5,776 bases of DNA. It comes from an uncultured Bordetella sp. (GTDB taxonomy: Bacteria > Pseudomonadota > Gammaproteobacteria > Burkholderiales > Burkholderiaceae_B). Below the pieces are notes generated by a model that was not told where the DNA came from, made no database searches, and saw nothing but the letters and a program-made list of their open reading frames with translations. Positions 1 through 5,776 of this stretch are shown here, piece by piece. Position numbers and translations under genes: made by a program. Position 1 is the stretch's first letter. The number at the start of each line of letters is the position of its first letter. The stretch is from the NCBI GenBank assembly GCA_937881145.1, contig CALGFL010000225.1, positions 1-5,776 on the forward strand, written 5' to 3'.

Positions 1-24
1 CGCTTCGAAGCTCTAGGCGCCTGT

Positions 25-2328
<2,304 letters not shown>

Positions 2329-2377
2329 GGCGCGCTCCGCGAGGGACTGCGGGAATTGTTGTTAGTTCAGTAGGGGG

Positions 2378-2406
2378 AAGATAGCGCGCCGGAAATCCAT
2401 GTGCAA
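2378..2406 (-). promoter_or_regulatory. Candidate sigma-70-type promoter of gltB
   Basis: On the minus strand, TTGCAC (complement of 2401-2406) and TATCTT (complement of 2378-2383) are separated by exactly 17 bases. The -10 matches consensus at 4 of 6 positions and the -35 at 3 of 6. Transcription would begin near 2371, giving a leader of about 43 bases before the gltB ATG. Position and spacing are good but the hexamers are weak, so this is a candidate only. The long inverted repeat at 2423-2473 lies just upstream of the -35. Confidence 0.3.
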
Positions 2407-2422
2407 GTGCAATAAAAAGGGT

Positions 2423-2473
2423 ATGTCCCTATATTTAAATTATGAATAAGTGGGTTTTTAAAAATAGGGACAT
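2423..2473. repeat. Inverted repeat, 17-base arms, 17-base loop
   Basis: The arm 2423-2439 (ATGTCCCTATATTTAAA) is the reverse complement of 2457-2473 (TTTAAAAATAGGGACAT) except for one base, 16 of 17 matching. The loop is 2440-2456. The hairpin lies 16 bases upstream of the candidate gltB -35 box. It is too AT-rich at its inner end, and lacks a following U-run on either strand, to be a typical terminator. It could be an operator, a REP-like element or an inserted palindromic repeat. Confidence 0.75.
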
Positions 2474-2482
2474 TTAATTATG

Positions 2483-2521
2483 CTTTAAAAACAAACACAT
2501 AAATACTATCTGTTTTTAAAG
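2483..2521. repeat. Inverted repeat, perfect 11-base arms, 17-base loop
   Basis: CTTTAAAAACA at 2483-2493 is the exact reverse complement of TGTTTTTAAAG at 2511-2521, with the loop at 2494-2510. Its loop length equals that of the neighbouring repeat, the two centres are 54 bases apart, and both share the TTTAAAAA word. This suggests a tandem pair of related palindromes rather than two unrelated ones. Confidence 0.65.
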
Positions 2522-2709
2522 AAGATACCTGGAAACAGCTTTTTGCATTGATGTGGCCCTATTTATTTTGGGATTTTTGGAGACACAGGACCTGATGCGG
2601 TTCAAGCTTGGGCGAGGTTGTCCCCCCCAATTTTTCGGGCTTGATCAGGACGAGTGCGAGCCAGCGCGGGCGGCAGCCAGGCGCTTGGGGCCACGCGTGT
2701 AACGGGGGA

Positions 2710-3438
2710 TTAAGGCGTGGCCGTGCCGGAAGGGGCGGCGGGCAGCGGCTTCTTGCGGGGACGACCGCGGTGGCCGGGGGAGACGCGGCGGCTGGCGGTG
2801 TGGGCCAGGCCCGAGATGAAAGTCGGCCCGCCCAGGGCCCATTGGCCCGAGACGGCCTGCTCGATGCGCTGGGATTCCTCGCGCGAAAGACCGTCCTGCA
2901 GCAGCTTGCGGTAATTGGCCTGGCGGTCGAAGGGGGTGTTGCCGCAGGCCCAGTAGTCGGCGTGATCCGACTGCCACGAAGGCGCGGGCGTCTGATGGCT
3001 GGCGCCGGTGTGGCTACCGGCCGAAGACCAGGGCCAGGAGTCGGGATCGGACGCGGTGCCGCTGCGCACGGGATAGGTTTCGAGCCAGACCTGGGCGCGC
3101 AGCACCCAGACGTGGGGCTCGAGCAGGGCCGAGCGGTAGCGGCCGGCGAAGACCCGGCCGCCGCGCAGGCGGGCTGCCAGGTTGCGGCCCAGCGTCTGCA
3201 TCAGCCGCGGCAGGCCGGACTCGTCGATCGGCGTGGCCAGGAGCAGGATGCGGTCGGTGGCCAGGACCCAGCCGTGCACGGCGACCTTGTGGCGCTGGGC
3301 AGAGTCGCCCAGCCAGGCAGCGAGCTGGTTGAGAATGTCCTGCGGCGCCGGCTGGCCTGAGGCGGCCAGCGGCTGGACGAAACTGGCCTGCACCAGTTGG
3401 GGCAGCCCGGGAGCATACAGTCGGGGCAGACGAGCCAT
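2710..3438 (-). CDS. RAYT/IS200-like (Y1) transposase-fold protein, catalytically inactive
   Basis: The 242-residue protein follows the Y1 transposase pattern of REP-associated tyrosine transposases along most of its length: MARLPRLYAPGLPQ at the N-terminus; HGWVLATDRILLLATP (55-70) where active members read HAYVLMPNHVHLLLTP; SGLPRLMQTLGR (74-85); GRVFAGRYRSALLE (94-107); VWLETYPVRSG (117-127) in place of RYIELNPVRAG; and DSWPWSSAGSHTG (133-145). The metal-binding HxH is replaced by R63 and L65, and the catalytic Tyr by W118, so DNA cleavage should be lost while fold and DNA binding may remain. The tail RRVSPGHRGRPRKKP (217-231) holds an AT-hook-like GRPRKK. Codon use is GC-rich like its neighbours, with no break in the frame, so the protein seems maintained. 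The start at 3438 has only a weak AAGG upstream. The fold assignment is from motif memory; the function is unknown, most likely a domesticated DNA-binding protein. Confidence 0.8.
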   Translation of the reverse strand: MARLPRLYAPGLPQLVQASFVQPLAASGQPAPQDILNQLAAWLGDSAQRHKVAVHGWVLATDRILLLATPIDESGLPRLMQTLGRNLAARLRGGRVFAGRYRSALLEPHVWVLRAQVWLETYPVRSGTASDPDSWPWSSAGSHTGASHQTPAPSWQSDHADYWACGNTPFDRQANYRKLLQDGLSREESQRIEQAVSGQWALGGPTFISGLAHTASRRVSPGHRGRPRKKPLPAAPSGTATP

Positions 3439-3478
3439 GGAATCTCAGCCTTGCAAGGGGACGCAAGAGGGTTGGGTT

Positions 3479-3495
3479 CACTATATTAAATAGTG
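3479..3495. repeat. Palindrome overlapping the RAYT-like gene promoter
   Basis: CACTAT, five bases, then ATAGTG: a perfect 6-base inverted repeat in a short AT-rich patch 41 bases upstream of the RAYT-like start codon. It covers the candidate -10 box of that gene. It may be an operator, or simply a chance product of the AT-rich promoter core. Confidence 0.5.
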
Positions 3496-3508
3496 CCGCC
3501 TTCGTCGA
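3480..3508 (-). promoter_or_regulatory. Candidate promoter of the RAYT-like gene
   Basis: On the minus strand TCGACG (complement of 3503-3508, 4 of 6 matches to TTGACA) is followed after exactly 17 bases by TATAGT (complement of 3480-3485, 5 of 6 matches to TATAAT). Transcription would start near 3473, about 35 bases before the ATG at 3438. The -10 box lies inside a 17-base palindrome (3479-3495), which could act as an operator. Confidence 0.4.
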
Positions 3509-3605
3509 TGACTATCCGGGGGCAAATGGTGCGCAGGCGTAACAGGCCGATGCAGGGCAGGCAACCCACGCCGGTCGCTACCCCGCGATTTTGCCACCTC
3601 CCAGG

Positions 3606-3633
3606 GGAACTCCTCGATGCCGGAAGGGTCAAA
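3606..3633 (+). promoter_or_regulatory. Candidate sigma-E (RpoE) promoter of rpoH
   Basis: GGAACTC at 3606-3612, 16 bases, then TCAAA at 3629-3633. This fits the extracytoplasmic sigma-E pattern (GGAACTT, about 16 bases, TCAAA) with one mismatch in the -35. The spacing between GAACT-C/T and the -10 is the same as I recall for the E. coli rpoH P3 promoter, which is sigma-E dependent. The -10 ends one base before the CIRCE operator, so the start site (around 3639-3641) would fall in the CIRCE left arm. Sequence match is direct; use by RpoE is inference. Confidence 0.6.
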
Positions 3634-3660
3634 TTAGCACTCAACCATATAGAGTGCTAA
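3634..3660. promoter_or_regulatory. CIRCE operator (HrcA binding site)
   Basis: TTAGCACTC (3634-3642), a 9-base spacer (3643-3651), then GAGTGCTAA (3652-3660). This is a perfect match to the CIRCE consensus TTAGCACTC-N9-GAGTGCTAA bound by the heat-shock repressor HrcA. It lies 43 bases upstream of the rpoH start codon, so the transcribed leader would carry most of it. HrcA loses DNA binding when GroEL is titrated by unfolded protein, so rpoH should be derepressed on heat shock. No hrcA gene is in the window. Confidence 0.95.
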
Positions 3661-3689
3661 CATCATTCACATGCTTCTTTCTTACCCTC

Positions 3690-3695
3690 AGGAGG
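3690..3695 (+). promoter_or_regulatory. Ribosome binding site of rpoH
   Basis: AGGAGG lies eight bases before the ATG at 3704. It decides the start: an upstream in-frame ATG at 3671 would add 11 residues (MLLSYPQEATP) but has no such site and lies only 11 bases after CIRCE. Confidence 0.85.
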
Positions 3696-3703
3696 CCACG
3701 CCA

Positions 3704-4588
3704 ATGAAAGCAGCCAGTATTGCGACGGCCCAGTCCAACGCGCTGGCGTTGGCAGTGGCCAACCCGGGCGCGCTCGGCACGATCGACGCCTATATCTCCA
3801 CGGTCAACCGCTTGCCGCTGCTCAGCGCCGAACGCGAGACCGATCTTGGCCGTCGACTGCGCGACCACGACGATCTCGAAGCCGCGCGTGAACTCATCCT
3901 GTCGCACCTGCGACTGGTGGTGTCGGTGGCGCGCCAGTATCTGGGCTACGGTCTGCCGCACGCGGACCTCATCCAGGAAGGCAACGTCGGGCTGATGAAG
4001 GCCGTCAAGCGCTTCGATCCCGAGCGCGGCGTGCGCCTGGTGTCCTTTGCCGTGCACTGGATCAAGGCCGAGATCCACGAATACATCGTGCGCAACTGGC
4101 GCATGGTCAAGGTGGCCACCACCAAGGCGCAGCGCAAGCTGTTTTTCAACCTGCGCAGCATGCGGCCTGACGGCCAGACGCTGGATACCGACCAGGTCGA
4201 CCACATTGCCGACGAATTGAACGTGCGCCGCGAAGACGTGCGGGAGATGGAAGTTCGCCTGTCCGGTCGCGATCTGTCGCTGGAAGGCCAGGACGACGAC
4301 GAAGACAGCTTCGCGCCCATCGCCTATCTGTCCGACGAAGGCCGCGAGGAACCCACCCGCGTGCTGGCCCGCCAAGCCCGCGCCAGCCTGCAGGGCGAAG
4401 GCCTGGCCCAGGCGCTCGAAGGCCTGGACGCGCGTTCGCGCCGCATCATCGAAGCCCGCTGGCTGCAAGACGACGGCGGCCTGACGCTGCACGACCTGGC
4501 CGCGGAGTTCGGCGTGTCGGCCGAGCGTATCCGCCAGATCGAAGCGGCCGCGCTCAAGAAGATGCGCGGCGCTCTCTCGCCGGCCTGA
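3704..4588 (+). CDS. rpoH: RNA polymerase heat-shock sigma factor RpoH (sigma-32)
   Basis: The 294-residue protein directs core RNA polymerase to heat-shock promoters (chaperones, proteases). Region 1.2/2.1 is at about 25-80; region 2.2 is DLIQEGNVGLMKAVKRFDPE (88-107), the core-binding helix; regions 2.3-2.4 are SFAVHWIKAEIHEYIVRNWR (114-133). QRKLFFNLRS (143-152) is the RpoH box, the signature that separates sigma-32 from RpoD and RpoS. Region 4.2 is TLHDLAAEFGVSAERIRQIE (261-280), the helix-turn-helix reading the -35 element. The length is close to the E. coli protein (about 284), with a short extra N-terminus. It is transcribed alone: a divergent minus-strand gene lies upstream and a terminator follows 20 bases after the stop. 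Control should come from the sigma-E-like promoter and CIRCE upstream. In Bordetella the homologue has been called fam. Whether a translational thermosensor exists cannot be judged by eye. Confidence 0.97.
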   Translation: MKAASIATAQSNALALAVANPGALGTIDAYISTVNRLPLLSAERETDLGRRLRDHDDLEAARELILSHLRLVVSVARQYLGYGLPHADLIQEGNVGLMKAVKRFDPERGVRLVSFAVHWIKAEIHEYIVRNWRMVKVATTKAQRKLFFNLRSMRPDGQTLDTDQVDHIADELNVRREDVREMEVRLSGRDLSLEGQDDDEDSFAPIAYLSDEGREEPTRVLARQARASLQGEGLAQALEGLDARSRRIIEARWLQDDGGLTLHDLAAEFGVSAERIRQIEAAALKKMRGALSPA

Positions 4589-4608
4589 TCTTCGTACGCC
4601 GCAAATGC

Positions 4609-4642
4609 AAAGGCGCCGCGGGTCGGCGCCTTTCGCGTTTTT
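4609..4642 (+). terminator. Rho-independent terminator of rpoH
   Basis: AAAGGCGCC (4609-4617) and GGCGCCTTT (4625-4633) form a perfect 9-base stem with a 7-base loop, followed by CGCG and a run of five T (4638-4642). It begins 20 bases after the rpoH stop codon. The T-run is offset by four bases from the stem, though TTT is also part of the stem base. It separates rpoH from the antiporter gene. Confidence 0.8.
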
Positions 4643-4649
4643 GTCGCCG

Positions 4650-4711
4650 GGCCGCCCCAAGGCAAAAACGGCCCCTTGGGGGAGGCAAGCCCAAGGCGCG
4701 GCGTGGGGGGC
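4650..4711. repeat. Hairpin element resembling a dispersed Bordetella/Achromobacter repeat
   Basis: CCCCAAGG (4655-4662) pairs with CCTTGGGG (4674-4681) around an 11-base loop rich in A. A second CCCAAGG at 4690-4696 can pair with the same right arm, so two exclusive stems exist. The pattern of CCGCCCCAAGG, an A-rich loop with AAAAACGGCC, CCTTGGGGG and then a G-rich tail ending near GTGGGGGGCT resembles a short intergenic element that I recall as frequent downstream of genes in Bordetella and Achromobacter. That resemblance is from memory and not checked. Confidence 0.55.
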
Positions 4712-4768
4712 TAGGCCTTCTGAAAACCCGCTATCCTTGAGCCTCAACGACAAGGGATCTCGAGGCGC

Positions 4769-5776
4769 ATGGATGTCGGCCTGATCGTATTCGGCATAGC
4801 CGGCCTGCTTACGCTGGTCTGTTTCATGCCGCCCCTGGCGGCCCGCCTCAAGCTGCCGTATTCGGTGCTGCTGGCCATCGTCGGCTTTTTGCTGGGCATC
4901 TTCATGCATTGGCACGGCTGGGTGCCGCCGGTGCTGGGCGATCTGCTTGCCACCATCGATCACTTCAACATTTCGTCCGACACCTTCCTCATGGTGTTCC
5001 TGCCGGTGTTGCTGTTCGAGACCTCGCTGTCGATGAATGTGCGGCGCCTGATGGACGATCTGGGCCCCATTCTGCTGATGGCCATCGTGGCGGTGGTGGT
5101 CTGCACCATCGTGGTCGGCCTGGCCCTGAACGCGGCCTCGAACTACGGCATCATCGCCTGCCTGCTGTTGGGGGCCATCGTGGCCACGACCGACCCGGTA
5201 GCCGTGGTGGGCATCTTTCGCGAGGTGGGGGCGCCCAAGCGGCTGACCACGCTGGTCGAAGGCGAGAGCCTGCTCAACGACGCGGCGTCCATCGCCTTGT
5301 ATTCGGTGCTGGTGGCGGCGCTGGCGAGCGGCGCGATGGGGCATGGCCGCCTGTCGTTGAACGGCGTGCTGGGCGCCTTCCTGTACACCTTTCTTGGCGG
5401 CGGGCTGGCCGGCTACATCATGGGCCGCGCGGCCTGTTGGCTGTTCGCGCTGCTGCGCGGCTTTCCCACGGCCGAGATCACGCTCACGCTCAGCCTGGCC
5501 TATCTGTCCTTCTACATCCCCGAGCACTACCTGGGCGTATCGGGTGTGGTGGCCACGGTGATTGCCGGCCTGGTGGTGGGGTCGACGGGCCGCACGCGCA
5601 TGTCGCCCGGCACGTTCGAGCATCTGGCCCTGGCGTGGAACCAGTTCGGCTTCTGGGCCAATTCGCTGATTTTCCTGCTGGCTTCGATGCTGATCCCGCG
5701 CATGATGGCCCATGCCGGCTGGTTCGAGATACGCATGGTGCTGGTGGTGTTCGCCGCAACGCTGGCCGCGCGCGCC
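4769..5776 (+). CDS. CPA1-family Na+/H+ (monovalent cation/proton) antiporter, 3' end outside window
   Basis: The first 336 residues of an inner-membrane cation/proton exchanger, open to the last base. About eleven hydrophobic segments can be seen (around 3-22, 31-49, 73-87, 99-121, 126-149, 172-190, 196-222, 236-252, 257-271, 294-310, 322-336). Family marks are ATTDPVAVVGIF (139-150) and EGESLLNDAAS (164-174); Asp142 and the Asn170-Asp171 pair belong to the ion-binding core in NhaP/NHE-type carriers. FLPVLLFETSL (77-87) is the usual motif of an early helix. The start at 4769 is the only ATG, GTG or TTG start after an in-frame TGA at 4721; ribosome binding is weak, with AAGGGA (4752-4757) eleven bases upstream. 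A terminator and hairpin element separate it from rpoH, so it is probably its own unit. Ion specificity, the total length and any C-terminal regulatory domain cannot be seen. Confidence 0.9.
   Translation, partial: MDVGLIVFGIAGLLTLVCFMPPLAARLKLPYSVLLAIVGFLLGIFMHWHGWVPPVLGDLLATIDHFNISSDTFLMVFLPVLLFETSLSMNVRRLMDDLGPILLMAIVAVVVCTIVVGLALNAASNYGIIACLLLGAIVATTDPVAVVGIFREVGAPKRLTTLVEGESLLNDAASIALYSVLVAALASGAMGHGRLSLNGVLGAFLYTFLGGGLAGYIMGRAACWLFALLRGFPTAEITLTLSLAYLSFYIPEHYLGVSGVVATVIAGLVVGSTGRTRMSPGTFEHLALAWNQFGFWANSLIFLLASMLIPRMMAHAGWFEIRMVLVVFAATLAARA

Larger units (their letters stand above)
2329..2709. other. Gene-free intergenic stretch with AT-rich island
   Basis: No credible gene is seen here; an open frame that begins at 2608 on the plus strand is only the complement of the RAYT-like gene. 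The stretch holds the gltB leader and candidate promoter (2329-2406), an AT-rich core (24 G/C among 110 bases at 2411-2520, counted by hand, in otherwise very GC-rich DNA), two inverted repeats (2423-2473 and 2483-2521), and two further degenerate copies of a motif combining an A/T run with GGG and ACA or CACA (2551-2569 and 2616-2635, on the minus strand). I see no clear intrinsic terminator for the RAYT-like gene that ends at 2710. Confidence 0.7.

Noticed and set aside
2608..3360. 250-codon plus-strand open frame opposite the RAYT-like gene
   Set aside because: The minus-strand frame carries family motifs and a promoter; this one is Gly/Ala/Arg-rich without motifs.
3634..3662. TTAGCA-N17-TAACAT as a sigma-70 promoter within CIRCE
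   Set aside because: Both hexamers match 4 of 6 with ideal spacing, but they are made of CIRCE bases fixed by HrcA binding, so the match may be accidental; the sigma-E-type element just upstream is the better candidate. A second promoter here is not excluded.
3671..3703. Upstream ATG extending RpoH by 11 residues
   Set aside because: The ATG at 3704 has AGGAGG at ideal spacing; the upstream one has no such site, and MKAAS is a more plausible start.
4737..4747. TTGAGCCTCAA palindrome before the antiporter
   Set aside because: Only five bases per arm, with no promoter recognised beside it; too short to support an operator call.
3641..5713. 690-codon minus-strand open frame opposite rpoH and the antiporter
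   Set aside because: It spans two confident genes and an intergenic terminator, its product is low-complexity (Arg, His, Gln, Gly rich), and it has no recognisable domain; a GC-bias shadow.

Overview
The window looks like chromosomal DNA of a high-GC betaproteobacterium, most likely Burkholderiales, family Alcaligenaceae (Bordetella/Achromobacter-like). This rests on the protein sequences of GltB and RpoH, strong G/C third-position bias, and a hairpin repeat after rpoH that resembles a dispersed element I remember from Bordetella/Achromobacter genomes. No database search was possible, so genus is an inference.

Layout. (1) Positions 25-2328, minus strand: the amino-terminal half (767 residues) of glutamate synthase large subunit GltB. 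The reading frame is broken at the window edge by TAA and, four codons later, TAG, although homology to GltB appears to continue through both. (2) Positions 2329-2709: a gene-free stretch with a candidate gltB promoter and a very AT-rich island (24 G/C in 110 bases at 2411-2520) holding two inverted repeats, both with 17-base loops. (3) Positions 2710-3438, minus strand: a protein of the IS200-like/REP-associated tyrosine transposase (RAYT) fold that has lost both HUH histidines and the catalytic tyrosine but keeps an AT-hook-like tail. (4) Positions 3439-3703: a divergent control region, with a candidate promoter and palindrome for the RAYT-like gene, then a sigma-E-type promoter directly abutting a perfect CIRCE operator in front of rpoH. 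(5) Positions 3704-4588, plus strand: RpoH (sigma-32), complete. (6) Positions 4589-4768: an intrinsic terminator and a second hairpin repeat. (7) Positions 4769-5776, plus strand: the first 336 residues of a CPA1-family Na+/H+ antiporter, running off the window.

How it fits together. rpoH appears wired to two stress inputs at one site: an extracytoplasmic (sigma-E) promoter whose -10 ends one base before the HrcA operator CIRCE, so HrcA should gate sigma-E-driven synthesis of the heat-shock sigma factor. The RAYT-like protein and the palindrome-bearing AT-rich island just downstream of it may be remnants, or a domesticated form, of a REP/RAYT pair now lying between gltB and rpoH. gltB and the antiporter are ordinary metabolic and ion-homeostasis genes with no visible functional tie to rpoH.
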